From: Sphingomonas sp.
GTDB lineage: Bacteria > Pseudomonadota > Alphaproteobacteria > Sphingomonadales > Sphingomonadaceae
Direction: 5' to 3'
NCBI RefSeq assembly: GCF_019749955.1
Contig: NZ_JAIEPC010000009.1
Span: 120,859 to 184,858, forward strand
Length of the DNA stretch: 64,000 bases
The position numbers were made by a program, and so were the translations under genes. Positions 1 through 8,731 of the stretch are shown in pieces. Each line of letters begins with the position of its first letter. The stretch's first letter is position 1. The notes below the pieces were generated by a model that worked only from the letters and a program-made list of their open reading frames with translations, had not been told where the DNA came from and ran no database searches.

Positions 1-2
1 CG

Positions 3-1418
3 GCGCTGAATGGCTTGAAGCTGCTGCTGGTCGAGCGCGATGATCTGGCGAGCCATACCTCATCGGCATCGACCAAGCTGATCCACGGCGGGTTGCGTTA
101 CCTTGAATATTATGAGTTCAAGCTGGTCGCCGAAGCGCTGCGCGAGCGCGAGCGGCTGGTGCATGCAGCACCCCACATCATTCACCCGATGCGTTTCGTG
201 CTCCCGCATGATGGAGCGCGCCCGTGGTGGTTTTTGCGCGCGGGGCTGATCCTCTATGATCTGCTCGGCGGCAAGATGTCGCTGCCGCGTTCGCGGGGGT
301 TGCGGGCGAGCGACAGCGATCTGCGCGCACCGCTCAAGAGCGCGACCAAGGGCTTTGTCTATTCCGATGCCTGGGTCGATGATTCGCGGCTGACTCTGCT
401 CAATGCGCTCGATGCGGCCGCAAATGGCGCGGAGATCGCGACGCGCACCGCGCTGCTCTCCGCCCGGCGCGAAGGCGATGTGTGGCGCGCGACACTGTCG
501 GACGGGCGCGAAGTGGCCGCGCGGGGGCTGGTCAATGCGGCGGGGCCGTGGGTCGCAGAAACGCTGGGGCTGCTCGGCGTCAATGCCCGCAGTGGCGTGC
601 GGCTGATCAAGGGCAGCCACATCGTCGTCCCGAAACTGTTCGAGGGCGATCAGGCCTATATCCTCCAGCAGCCCGACGGGCGGATCGTGTTCGCGATTCC
701 TTATGAAGGGGAGTTCACCGAGATTGGGACCACCGACGTGCCCGTCGAGCGACCCGAGGACGCGGTGATCGACGCGGACGAAATCGCCTATCTCTGCGCG
801 GCGGTGAACCGGCATTTCACCGCGCAGATCAGCCCCGGCGATGTGCGATCGACCTGGTCGGGGGTGCGCCCGCTCTATGATGACGGCGCGAGCGAGGCCA
901 AGGCCGTGACCCGCGACTATGTGCTAGAGGTTGATGCGACCGGCCCGGTGTTGCTGAGCGTGTTCGGCGGCAAGATCACGACGGCACGGCATCTCGCCGA
1001 GGAAGCCGTCGGCAAGCTCGCGGGGCCGATGCGCTTCGCCGCCAAGCGGGTAACCCGCGAACGTGCTTTCCCGGGCGGCGACATCGGCGGGTTCGCGGCA
1101 TTCCTGGCCGATATCCGAGCACGCTGGCCGTTCCTGGGCGACGTACGCAGCGAGCGCATGGCGCGCGCTTATGGTTCCATGCTGCACGAAATGCTGCGCA
1201 ACATTTCGGATGAAGCGGCGATGGGCTTGGCGTTCGGCGCAGGCTTCACCGAGGTCGAAGCGCGCTGGATGCGCGATCACGAATGGGCGCGCTCGCCCGA
1301 CGACGCGCTGATGCGCCGCAGCAAGATCGGGTTGCATTTGAGTACCGACGAACGCGCCACCTTTGAAAGCTGGTGGGTAAAGACATACACTTCCGACCCA
1401 ACTCCCCGTTTGCCCTGA
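3..1418 (+). CDS. glpD: Aerobic glycerol-3-phosphate dehydrogenase, 5'-truncated by window edge
   Basis: FAD-linked dehydrogenase that oxidises sn-glycerol-3-phosphate to dihydroxyacetone phosphate at the inner membrane and passes electrons to quinone. The visible part starts just after the N-terminal nucleotide-binding glycines and keeps the family signature STKLIHGGLRYLE, followed by DSRLTLLNALDAA, NAAGPWV, GVRPLYDD and FGGKITTAR, and a C-terminal helical domain. The reading frame enters at base 3, so the true start lies upstream of the window. The stop codon falls inside the left arm of a palindromic repeat (1406-1495), so the last few residues come from the repeat. Family assignment is firm; GlpD is preferred over the anaerobic GlpA because there is no extended C-terminal iron-sulfur region. 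Confidence 0.93.
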   Translation, partial: ALNGLKLLLVERDDLASHTSSASTKLIHGGLRYLEYYEFKLVAEALRERERLVHAAPHIIHPMRFVLPHDGARPWWFLRAGLILYDLLGGKMSLPRSRGLRASDSDLRAPLKSATKGFVYSDAWVDDSRLTLLNALDAAANGAEIATRTALLSARREGDVWRATLSDGREVAARGLVNAAGPWVAETLGLLGVNARSGVRLIKGSHIVVPKLFEGDQAYILQQPDGRIVFAIPYEGEFTEIGTTDVPVERPEDAVIDADEIAYLCAAVNRHFTAQISPGDVRSTWSGVRPLYDDGASEAKAVTRDYVLEVDATGPVLLSVFGGKITTARHLAEEAVGKLAGPMRFAAKRVTRERAFPGGDIGGFAAFLADIRARWPFLGDVRSERMARAYGSMLHEMLRNISDEAAMGLAFGAGFTEVEARWMRDHEWARSPDDALMRRSKIGLHLSTDERATFESWWVKTYTSDPTPRLP

Positions 1419-1495
1419 GCTTGTCGAAGGGCCGTCCTTCTTCTTCCAGCGCTGGCGGAAGAAGGACAGGGCTTCGACAGGCTCAGCCCGAACGG
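1406..1495. repeat. Long inverted repeat, sphingomonad intergenic palindrome (family A)
   Basis: Two arms of 38 bases (1406-1443 and 1458-1495) are imperfect reverse complements, both carrying the core TGAGCNTGTCGAAG. They surround a small inner palindrome (CCAGCGCTGG, 1446-1455). The element overlaps the last codons and stop of glpD and ends about 20 bases before trhO. It could act as a bidirectional transcription terminator or mRNA-stabilising structure, but there is no clear U-tract. I recognise the arm sequence as a common dispersed repeat of Sphingomonas-type genomes; copy number cannot be tested here. Confidence 0.8.
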
Positions 1496-1517
1496 GTTAG
1501 GTAAGTAGCCACATCAC

Positions 1518-2429
1518 ATGCTCACCGTCGCCGCCCTTTATCGCTTCGCCCGTTTTGCCGATCCCGCAGCACTGCGCGAGCCGATCGACGCGCTGTGCCG
1601 CGCGCACGGCATCAAGGGCACGCTGCTGCTGGCGACCGAAGGGCTGAACGGCACGCTCGCGGGACCGCCCGAAGGCATTGCCGCGCTGATCGATCATCTC
1701 CGCGCCCTCCCCGACTGCGCCGAGCTCGACGTCAAATATGCACAGGCAGCCACGATGCCGTTCCACCGGCTCAAAATCCGGTTGAAGCGCGAAATCGTGA
1801 CGATGGGTGTCCCCGTCGATCCGCTGAGCATCGTTGGCACCTATGTCGACCCCGCCGACTGGAACGCGCTGATCGCCGATCCCGACACGATCATGATCGA
1901 CACGCGCAACGATTACGAAGTGCGCATCGGCAGCTTTGAGCGCGCGATCGACCCCGGCACACGTGCCTTCAGCGACTTTCCCGCCTGGGCCGCCGAGCAG
2001 CGCGCACGCATGGCGGGCAAGAAAGTCGCGATGTTCTGCACCGGCGGCATTCGCTGCGAAAAGGCGACCGCGTTCCTGAAGGAGCAAGGCGTCGACCAGG
2101 TGTTCCACCTGAAAGGCGGCATCCTGAAATATCTCGAAGAAGTGCCGCAAGCCGAGAGCCGCTGGCACGGCGAATGTTTCGTGTTCGATGAACGCGTCGC
2201 GGTCGGCCACGGCTTGTCCCCCGGCAGTCACGAACTGTGCCGGGCCTGCCGCATGCCCGTCAGCCCCGAGGACCGCACCTCGCCGTTCTACGAAGAAGGC
2301 GTCGCCTGCCCCGCGTGCCACGGCACCCGCACCCCCGAGCAACGCGCGAGCTACGCCGAACGCCACCGCCAGGCCAAGCTCGCCCAAGCGCGCGGCGAAC
2401 CCCATGTCGGCGCGGTTTATGACGAGTAG
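1518..2429 (+). CDS. trhO: tRNA uridine(34) hydroxylase, rhodanese-like
   Basis: Oxygen-dependent tRNA hydroxylase (YceA/UPF0176 family) that makes 5-hydroxyuridine at wobble position 34. The 303-residue protein has an N-terminal ferredoxin-like domain, then a rhodanese domain with the active-site loop CTGGIRCEK around residues 174-182. The C-terminal extension has paired cysteines ([11 protein letters not shown] and VACPACHG) likely to bind zinc. Length and motif order match the family. The 3' half is duplicated downstream as a broken copy (3041-3489) that is far more similar over its last 320 bases than over the earlier part. This gene may therefore be a recombinant whose tail was replaced. 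Its 3' end overlaps the next gene by 11 bases. Confidence 0.93.
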   Translation: MLTVAALYRFARFADPAALREPIDALCRAHGIKGTLLLATEGLNGTLAGPPEGIAALIDHLRALPDCAELDVKYAQAATMPFHRLKIRLKREIVTMGVPVDPLSIVGTYVDPADWNALIADPDTIMIDTRNDYEVRIGSFERAIDPGTRAFSDFPAWAAEQRARMAGKKVAMFCTGGIRCEKATAFLKEQGVDQVFHLKGGILKYLEEVPQAESRWHGECFVFDERVAVGHGLSPGSHELCRACRMPVSPEDRTSPFYEEGVACPACHGTRTPEQRASYAERHRQAKLAQARGEPHVGAVYDE

Positions 2430-2979
2430 TGCACCCGCCGATCGCTTTTTTGTGATTTCGGGCTGCTCAGGCGGCGGCAAATCGACATTGGTGGCGGCGC
2501 TTGCTGCGCGCGGCTATGCAACGATCGAGGAACCGGGCCGTCGGATCGTTCGCGCGGAAGCGGCTGGAGATGGCCAAGCGCTCCCCTGGCGCAACCTTGC
2601 CGCATTTGCCGACCGCGCCATCGCACTGGCCAAATCCGATCACCAAGCCGCACAGACACTTGAAGGGCCTGTGTTTTTTGATCGCAGCCTGATTGATGCA
2701 ATCGCCGCGCTTGAACATGCAACCGGCGCATCAGCGGCAGATCAGGTCTGCGGGCTCCGCTATAACAGCAACGTCTTTCTGGCGCCGCCGTGGCCAGAAA
2801 TCTATGTCAGCGATAGCGAGCGCGCGCACGACTTTGCGCAGGCAGTGACCGAATATGCCCGGCTCAGTGCCATTTATCCGCGCATGGGATACACGGTGAT
2901 CCACCTTCCCAAGCTAGCCATAGCCCAGCGCGTGGATTTTATACTGGCGCATATCGATGCGCTAAATCAGCCCGGTTGA
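2419..2979 (+). CDS. AAA-type P-loop ATPase/kinase-like protein
   Basis: A 186-residue single-domain nucleotide-binding protein with a clear Walker A loop ([10 protein letters not shown], residues 11-20). Downstream, [11 protein letters not shown] looks like the Walker B/lid region. It resembles the AAA_28 group, which includes NadR-type kinase domains and many uncharacterised small ATPases. The substrate is unknown. The start at 2419 is chosen because it directly precedes the conserved beta strand; an alternative ATG lies at 2404. The gene lies between the intact trhO and a broken trhO tail, so it seems to have arrived by recombination in trhO. T-rich runs near its start and less biased wobble positions than its neighbours fit an acquired gene. 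Confidence 0.75.
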   Translation: MTSSAPADRFFVISGCSGGGKSTLVAALAARGYATIEEPGRRIVRAEAAGDGQALPWRNLAAFADRAIALAKSDHQAAQTLEGPVFFDRSLIDAIAALEHATGASAADQVCGLRYNSNVFLAPPWPEIYVSDSERAHDFAQAVTEYARLSAIYPRMGYTVIHLPKLAIAQRVDFILAHIDALNQPG

Positions 2980-3040
2980 GCGCGGCAAAGCGCTGGAGCA
3001 TGACGCACCCATGAAGAGCGCGATCTGAATTCCGCGCTAT

Positions 3041-3489
3041 GGCGACACCCGCAACGATTACGAGGTCCGCATCGGCAGCCTCGAGCACGCTATCGACCCC
3101 GGCACGCGTGCGTTCAGCGACTTCCCCGCTTGGGCCGCCGAGCAGCGCGCGGCGATGGCGGGCAGGTGTTCCACCTGAAAGGCGGCATCCTGAAATATCT
3201 GGAAGAGGTGCCGCAGGCCGAGAGCCGCTGGCACGGCGAATGTTTCGTGTTCGACGAACGCGTCGCGGTCGGCCACGGCTTGTCCCCCGGCAGTCACGAA
3301 CTGTGCCGGGCCTGCCGCATGCCCGTCAGCCCCGAAGACCGCGCGTCGCCGCTCTACGAAGAAGGCGTCGCCTGCCCCGTGTGCCACGGCACCCGCACCC
3401 CCGAACAGCGCGCGAGCTACGCCGAACGCCACCGCCAGGCCAAGCTCGCCCAAGCGCGCGGCGAACCCCATGTCGGCGCGGTATTCGAC
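3041..3489 (+). pseudogene. Truncated, internally deleted second copy of trhO
   Basis: Two trhO-derived blocks are joined by a deletion near 3166-3170. The first (about 3044-3167) matches intact trhO bases about 1887-2012 at roughly 88% by eye. The second (about 3170-3489) matches about 2098-2420 at roughly 96% by eye. The deletion removes the catalytic CTGGIRCEK loop and shifts the reading frame. No 5' end or start is present. The copy ends where the convergent dioxygenase gene ends (3492). The short stretch 2980-3040 between the ATPase gene and this remnant shows nothing I recognise. This is the scar expected if a 'trhO tail plus ATPase' segment integrated into an ancestral trhO. Confidence 0.85.
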
Positions 3490-3491
3490 CC

Positions 3492-4223
3492 TCAACGGTC
3501 GCGCAGCCACCCCGTGATCGAATAGCGCGCAACGGGCGCGAACGGCGGCACGAACGTCACCGCATGCGAGGCCGGCACTGCGAACAGGCTGAGCGCATTG
3601 AAGCGCGGGCGATAACCGGCGACGACATCACCGTCGGCGTCGTAAAACAGCAGATAGCCGCCCCAGTCGGGTCGCCAATCGGTCGCGCACAGGCTTAGCA
3701 CATAAGCGACTCGCCAGCCTTCGCCAACATGGCTGTCGTCGTGGCGCGCCAGGAAATGGCCGGGTGCGAACAGCGTCGCTTGTGCATCGGCCTTCAGCAG
3801 CTCGGGGATCGCCGTGACGCTGCGGACCAGATCGAGGAACGGCTGATCGTTGAGATGTTCGAGGAGGAGATCATGCGCGCCCCCCGGCGCCCACCGCTGC
3901 AGATAGGCATCGAGAATCGGATAGCGGGCATAGCTAAAGCCATAATCGCTGCCCTGCATCGCGCGGATGATGCCGCCGTTCATTTCGGCACGCCGCCGCT
4001 GGTCGATCCGCGCAAGCTCGGCGGCGGTCACGCCATGCGGGCCATCGGCGCCTGCCTGCCAGCCCAGGCCCCACGGCGTCGCTGTTGCGATCACGTCGCG
4101 CAGGTTGCGGGCGGCCTCGTCGGTCAGCACGTCGCGGATCTGCACGCGCCGATCCGCCGCGAAACGCGCCGCAAGCGCGTCCCGGTCAAGCGCGGGATTG
4201 ATCGTGAACAGGGCCTTGGGCAA
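3492..4223 (-). CDS. Fe(II)/2-oxoglutarate dioxygenase, prolyl-4-hydroxylase-like (paralogue 1)
   Basis: A 243-residue cytosolic dioxygenase with the iron-binding facial triad visible as H161-x-D163 in [10 protein letters not shown] and H220 in [10 protein letters not shown] 2-oxoglutarate-binding arginine is likely at R233 in RYSITGWLR. The ending RYSITGW is typical of the Tpa1/Ofd1-like branch of prolyl hydroxylases; the substrate cannot be named. It diverges from a paralogue at 4238 with only 14 bases between start codons, so any promoter must lie inside the neighbouring coding region or the pair shares one. Its 3' end abuts the trhO remnant. Confidence 0.85.
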   Translation of the reverse strand: MPKALFTINPALDRDALAARFAADRRVQIRDVLTDEAARNLRDVIATATPWGLGWQAGADGPHGVTAAELARIDQRRRAEMNGGIIRAMQGSDYGFSYARYPILDAYLQRWAPGGAHDLLLEHLNDQPFLDLVRSVTAIPELLKADAQATLFAPGHFLARHDDSHVGEGWRVAYVLSLCATDWRPDWGGYLLFYDADGDVVAGYRPRFNALSLFAVPASHAVTFVPPFAPVARYSITGWLRDR

Positions 4224-4237
4224 GGATCGCTCATACG

Positions 4238-4960
4238 ATGATGACGGACCCGATTCCCCTTGCCCTCAATCGGGCGCTCGACGCAACTGCGCTGGCAAAG
4301 GCATTTGCGCGCGACGGTCGCGTCCAGATCGCCGATTTCCTCGAAATCCGCGCGGCGGAAGCGCTGCACGCGATGCTGCGCGCGCGCGACGATTGGGTCC
4401 ACGTCGTCAATTCGGGCGAGAAGACGTTCGAACTGTCGCGTCCTGCGCGGGCGGCGATGTCGGCGGATCAGCGCGAGGCGCTCGACACCGCAGTCTATGC
4501 CGGCGCCCGCAGCGGCTTCCAATACCGCTATGAAACCATCCGCGTGCCCGATGCCGCCGCCGCCCGCGCAGCCAGCGATGATCCGCTCGCTGCCTTTGCG
4601 GCCTGGCTATCGAGCGGCGCGGCGCGCGATCTGCTGCGGCAGGTGACGGGGGCTGCCGGAATCGATTTCGCCGATGCCCAGGCGACCGCCTATGCCCCCG
4701 GCGATTTCCTGACCGGGCACGATGACGATGTCGTCGGGAAACACCGTCATGCGGCCTATGTATTCGGCCTGACGCCGGTGTGGCGGACCGAATGGGGCGG
4801 GCTGCTGCTGTTTCACGGGCACGCGGTTCACGGCTATGCGCCTGCGTTCAATACGCTCAATCTGTTCGCGGTCCCGCAGGTGCACAGCGTTTCCGAAGTG
4901 ACGCGTGCAGCTGCCTATCGCCGCTATTCGATCACCGGCTGGCTGCGCAGCGCGCAATAG
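4238..4960 (+). CDS. Fe(II)/2-oxoglutarate dioxygenase, prolyl-4-hydroxylase-like (paralogue 2)
   Basis: A 240-residue paralogue of the divergent gene at 3492-4223, with the same triad: H161-x-D163 in LTGHDDDVVG, H216 in VHSVSEV and R229 in [10 protein letters not shown]. The N-terminal halves of the two differ strongly while the catalytic half is conserved, suggesting different substrates. The second codon is also ATG (4241), so the exact start is uncertain by one residue. No Shine-Dalgarno sequence is obvious in the 14-base gap. It might modify a prolyl residue in a ribosomal or elongation protein, as some relatives do, but nothing local supports a choice. Confidence 0.85.
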   Translation: MMTDPIPLALNRALDATALAKAFARDGRVQIADFLEIRAAEALHAMLRARDDWVHVVNSGEKTFELSRPARAAMSADQREALDTAVYAGARSGFQYRYETIRVPDAAAARAASDDPLAAFAAWLSSGAARDLLRQVTGAAGIDFADAQATAYAPGDFLTGHDDDVVGKHRHAAYVFGLTPVWRTEWGGLLLFHGHAVHGYAPAFNTLNLFAVPQVHSVSEVTRAAAYRRYSITGWLRSAQ

Positions 4961-4962
4961 CC

Positions 4963-5928
4963 TCAGCGCACCGCGAGCCGAAGCTGCAGCTCGGGAAAGG
5001 CGTCGCACCGTTCGATCACCCCGTCGATCATCGCGACGAGCCGGTCGCGTGCGGCGGCAATGCCTTCGGGGCTCGATCCTAGCTCGCGCGTCTCGACATT
5101 GACGTAGCGCAGGCCGTGCTGGACGGCATAGTTGGAGAGCGAGCCATCGCTCGACGCCACCCGCTCGAACAGGACGTTGTACCCGGCCGCCGCGAGCGCC
5201 GTCCCACACATCGCGCTCGCCTGCGGCCGACTCGCAAGATAGGGCACCAGCGCAACGCTGTCGTCATCGTCGAACGGCCAGCGGCGCACGGGCGCTGCGA
5301 CCGGATGCCAGCGCTGCGAGCACAGCCGGATCGAGATATTGCCCGCGCCCTGCCCCCGCACGCCGCCGCAGCCCGTCAGGCCGGGATCGAAATCGGGTTC
5401 GTTGGTGTGCAGCGCGACGATCAGGCGCTGGGTTCCGGCCAGATCGGCGAGGACCGCGCCGGTATAGCCCGGATGGCGGTCGTCAAAATGGCGGTTGGGA
5501 TCGATCGGACGTCCGCCGGTGAACCAGTTGAACCGGGCGCTATCGTCATCGTCGCGCGCGCCGCCATCGACGATGATCGCGACGCCGCCATAGCTTTTGA
5601 TCGCGACCAGCATCGCGGCGAAGGTCGCATTCTCATTGTCATGGGTAACCACCCACAGCGGCCCATCGGGCTTGCTGAGGCTCGCGATGCGGAACAACCG
5701 CCAGCTGACCGGCCCTTCCTCGACGCTGAGGCGCGTGACAGCGAGGTCGCGCCAGATCGCCGGATCGCGGTTTCGCGCGAAATCGGCGTCGGCGACGGTC
5801 AGCGGGTCGACGGGCGTGCGAGCCGCGGTTTGCGCGCCAGCGGGACTGGCCGTGAGAACGGCAGCCAGCAGCGCACCCGACAGCGGGCTGCGCCACCATC
5901 GCCAGATTGGTTTACTTCGCCACGCCAC
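4963..5928 (-). CDS. Secreted M14-like zinc peptidase/deacylase-fold protein
   Basis: About 321 residues beginning at a GTG (5928) with a good signal peptide (WWRSPLSGALLAAVLTA, cleavage after GAQ). The mature part has the ordered features of M14/AstE-like zinc hydrolases: H-x-x-E in VTHDNENA, an arginine site in DPNRHF, a third zinc histidine in VALHTNEPDF, and a late glutamate in NVETRELG. It is probably a periplasmic carboxypeptidase or amidoacylase. The reading frame stays open upstream to 6198, but that segment looks non-coding (proline and cysteine rich, no signal sequence), so I prefer the internal GTG even though its ribosome-binding site is weak. The 268 bases between this start and the divergent gene at 6197 then hold the promoters; I see no further gene. 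Confidence 0.65.
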   Translation of the reverse strand: MAWRSKPIWRWWRSPLSGALLAAVLTASPAGAQTAARTPVDPLTVADADFARNRDPAIWRDLAVTRLSVEEGPVSWRLFRIASLSKPDGPLWVVTHDNENATFAAMLVAIKSYGGVAIIVDGGARDDDDSARFNWFTGGRPIDPNRHFDDRHPGYTGAVLADLAGTQRLIVALHTNEPDFDPGLTGCGGVRGQGAGNISIRLCSQRWHPVAAPVRRWPFDDDDSVALVPYLASRPQASAMCGTALAAAGYNVLFERVASSDGSLSNYAVQHGLRYVNVETRELGSSPEGIAAARDRLVAMIDGVIERCDAFPELQLRLAVR

Positions 5929-6196
5929 ATCTGTTTCATTGGCAACGAAAGACCGCCGCAGCAATTGGTGCGGCGCACGGCGCGGTGGACAACTGTCCCC
6001 CGTCGGTACGCCCGCACCCGCCTCGGCAGGCCGCCCCACCCGTACCCGTTCAACTAGCGGGGCGCCCGTGAAGGCGCACTCGGGTCCAGCAAAATCAACA
6101 CCGTCGCAGGCAGTATCGGGATCGAAGCACGCCTCCTCACCGGCAGGCAACCCCGGCTTAACCGGACATTTAGCGCTTGGCGGATAAGGGCAAATC

Positions 6197-7108
6197 ATGA
6201 CTCCCGCCCTGGACCTTCCCGACGCCAGCGACGCTCGCCCCGGCTGTGCGCTGTGTGGCGATGATCGCTACGATCCCCTGTTCCGCAAAAAGGGCTATGC
6301 GCTCGTCGCCTGCCGGTCCTGCCGCCTTGCCTATATCGCCAATCCGCCCTCCAGCGACGCGATCGCTGCACTCTATGTCAGCGACGACGACTATCACGGT
6401 GCGCTGCGCGACCCGGCCGATCCAGAGGCGCGGCGGATGCGCGCCATCGCGCGACAACATCTGCGCTTCCTCAAGCGCGCCGTGCCCGTGCCGCACGGGC
6501 TGAAGCTGCTAGACATCGGCTGCTCGACGGGCCTGTTCCTTGACGAGGCACGAACCGCCGGGTTCGATGTTCATGGTGCGGAGCTCTCGCCCCAGAGCGG
6601 CGAATTCGCCCGCGCCCATTTCGGGCTGCCGGTCCATGTCGGCGACTGGCGAGACGCCGGATATCCCGATAACAGCTTCGATGTCGTGACGCTGTTCGAC
6701 GTCATCGAACACCTCGCCGACCCGCAAGCCGAGCTGATGGCAATCCGTCGCTTGCTGAAGCCGGGCGGTATCCTGCTGCAATCGACGCCCGACATCGACG
6801 GCCTGTTTCCGCGGCTATCGTTCCTGCTCGCGAACCGCCTGGATTACTGGCCCCATCCCGAGCCACCATACCACCTGTTCCAGTTTTCCCGCCGCACGCT
6901 CAGCTTGTTGACCGAGAAGGCGGGATACACCACCTTCCGCGCGGACCAGACGCGGATCAGCCTTGATTACAGCTTCGGCACGCCCGCGGCGTGGAAAATC
7001 AGCCCGAAGTCGCTGGCCTATGCCGCCCTGTTCGCGCCGACGGCGATCATCGGCCCGTGGGTCGGCATGGGCGACTGGCTGTATCTGGCGTCACGCCCCG
7101 CCGCTTAG
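6197..7108 (+). CDS. Class I SAM-dependent methyltransferase with N-terminal zinc-ribbon-like cysteines
   Basis: A 303-residue protein. The N-terminus has two cysteine pairs (CALCGD and CRSC) about 20 residues apart, a probable zinc site. The central Rossmann fold has motif I LLDIGCSTGLFLDEAR, an acidic motif II (VHGAELS) and post-motifs VVTLFDVIEHL and LLKPGGILLQSTP. This combination is typical of type 11/12 methyltransferases in polysaccharide or sugar-lipid modification, although no such genes are nearby. It converges on proS with a four-base overlap at the stop codons. The substrate is unknown. Confidence 0.8.
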   Translation: MTPALDLPDASDARPGCALCGDDRYDPLFRKKGYALVACRSCRLAYIANPPSSDAIAALYVSDDDYHGALRDPADPEARRMRAIARQHLRFLKRAVPVPHGLKLLDIGCSTGLFLDEARTAGFDVHGAELSPQSGEFARAHFGLPVHVGDWRDAGYPDNSFDVVTLFDVIEHLADPQAELMAIRRLLKPGGILLQSTPDIDGLFPRLSFLLANRLDYWPHPEPPYHLFQFSRRTLSLLTEKAGYTTFRADQTRISLDYSFGTPAAWKISPKSLAYAALFAPTAIIGPWVGMGDWLYLASRPAA

Positions 7109-8640
7109 TAACTCCGCCCGACGAGCACCCGCTCGACCGCAGCATCGCCGGTGAAGATGCAGACGCCATCCGCCGGAGCGGCACCCAGCGGCACATTGCG
7201 CAGGGTCAGCTTCAGCGCCTTCAGCCGCTCGACCACCTTGTCGAGCGCGTCGCCGGTGGGCTTGGCCCACTGGATTTCGAGCCAACCGGGCTTGCTCTCG
7301 TTTTCCGCGAAATAGGCCTCGAGGTCGGCGAAGTCGGTCACGTCGCGGCGGATGCTAGCCTCGAGCCGCACGCGTGCCTCGGTGTGCAGCGAAGCCTGAA
7401 CCTCGCCGAGCAGTGCCGCCGCGCCGCCGACGAAATCGCCCCGTGCCACGGTGGCCGAATCGAGCTTGCCGTCCTCGCGGTAGAGCCGGTCGCGGCGCAC
7501 CACGCTCACATTGCCGCCCGCGACATCGCGCCCGCCGACTTCGACGATCACCGGCGCGCCCTTCTTGACCCAGCCCCAGCGCTTGGTCGCGGCCTTGACG
7601 GGTTTCATATCCAGCAAAGCGCGCACCGGCTCGCCGAACGCCGACAGCGCAGCGAGTTCAGTCTGAAGCGCCTTGCAGTAATCGACCACAGCTTCATCTT
7701 CAGGCACATCGCGCAGCATCGGCACGATCACGATCTGCCACGGCGCTACCCGCGGCGGCACGCGCAGGCCATCGTCGTCGCCGTGCACCATGATCAGCCC
7801 GCCGATCATCCGCGTCGACATGCCCCAGCTCGTCGTCTGCGCGAGCTCAAGCTGCCCTTCGGCATTCTGGAAGCGGATATTCTGCGCTTGCGAGAAATTG
7901 GTGCCGAGGAAATGCGACGTGCCCGCCTGCAGCGCCTTGCCGTCCTGCATCATCGCTTCAATCGAATAGGTCGCAACCGCGCCGGGGAAGCGCTCATTTT
8001 CGGGCTTCTCGCCCGCGATGACGGGCAGCGCCACGCAATCCTCGGCGAAACTGCGATAGACTTCGAGCATTTTGAGCGTCTCTTCGCGCGCCTCGGCCTC
8101 GCTCGCATGCGCGGTATGCCCTTCCTGCCAGAGGAATTCGGTGGTGCGCAGGAACATCCGCGTGCGCATTTCCCAGCGCACGACATTGGCCCATTGATTG
8201 ATCAGCACCGGCAGGTCACGCCAGCTCTGCACCCAGCGCGCGAACGCCGTGCCGATCACCGTCTCCGACGTCGGCCGCACCACCAGCGGCTCCTCCAGCT
8301 TGGCGCTCGGATCGGGCACCAGCCCGCCCTTGCCATCCGCGATCAGCCGATGATGCGTAACGACCGCCATTTCCTTGGCGAACCCGTCGACATGCTCAGC
8401 TTCCTTTTCGAAATAGCTCAAGGGGATGAACAGCGGGAAATAGCAATTCTCATGCCCCGTCGCCTTGATGCGATCGTCGAGCAGCCGCTGGATGCGTTCC
8501 CAAATGCCATAGCCCCATGGCCGGATGACCATGCAGCCGCGCACGCCCGATTCCTCGGCGAGATCGGCCTCGGCGATGACGGATTGATACCAGGCAGCGA
8601 AATCGGCCTCGCGGGTGACGGAAAGAGCATGTTTGATCAT
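7105..8640 (-). CDS. proS: Prolyl-tRNA synthetase, archaeal/eukaryotic-type
   Basis: Class II synthetase that charges tRNA-Pro. At 511 residues it begins MIKHALSVTREADFAAWYQ. Class II motif 2 region WEMRTRMFLRTTEFLWQEGH and motif 3 region TTSWGMSTRMIGGLIMVHGD are clear, and it ends in the GRSY tail typical of the archaeal/eukaryotic-type (type 3) enzyme. The editing insertion of the long bacterial form is absent. Many alphaproteobacteria use a shorter mitochondrial-like ProRS, so this version may reflect an old replacement. The ATG at 8640 is preferred over an upstream extension because it starts exactly at the conserved N-terminus. Confidence 0.93.
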   Translation of the reverse strand: MIKHALSVTREADFAAWYQSVIAEADLAEESGVRGCMVIRPWGYGIWERIQRLLDDRIKATGHENCYFPLFIPLSYFEKEAEHVDGFAKEMAVVTHHRLIADGKGGLVPDPSAKLEEPLVVRPTSETVIGTAFARWVQSWRDLPVLINQWANVVRWEMRTRMFLRTTEFLWQEGHTAHASEAEAREETLKMLEVYRSFAEDCVALPVIAGEKPENERFPGAVATYSIEAMMQDGKALQAGTSHFLGTNFSQAQNIRFQNAEGQLELAQTTSWGMSTRMIGGLIMVHGDDDGLRVPPRVAPWQIVIVPMLRDVPEDEAVVDYCKALQTELAALSAFGEPVRALLDMKPVKAATKRWGWVKKGAPVIVEVGGRDVAGGNVSVVRRDRLYREDGKLDSATVARGDFVGGAAALLGEVQASLHTEARVRLEASIRRDVTDFADLEAYFAENESKPGWLEIQWAKPTGDALDKVVERLKALKLTLRNVPLGAAPADGVCIFTGDAAVERVLVGRSY

Positions 8641-8731
8641 GTCCCCGGCGATAGCGTGGGAAATTTCGCGCGTCACCCCGCTGTGTTCACACTGGCCTTG
8701 TCCCGCAACGCAGCATGCCGCAAGGACAGCT

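Noticed and set aside
5929..6196. N-terminal extension of the M14-like protein up to 6198
   Set aside because: The frame is open but lacks coding character and would bury the signal peptide in the middle of the protein.
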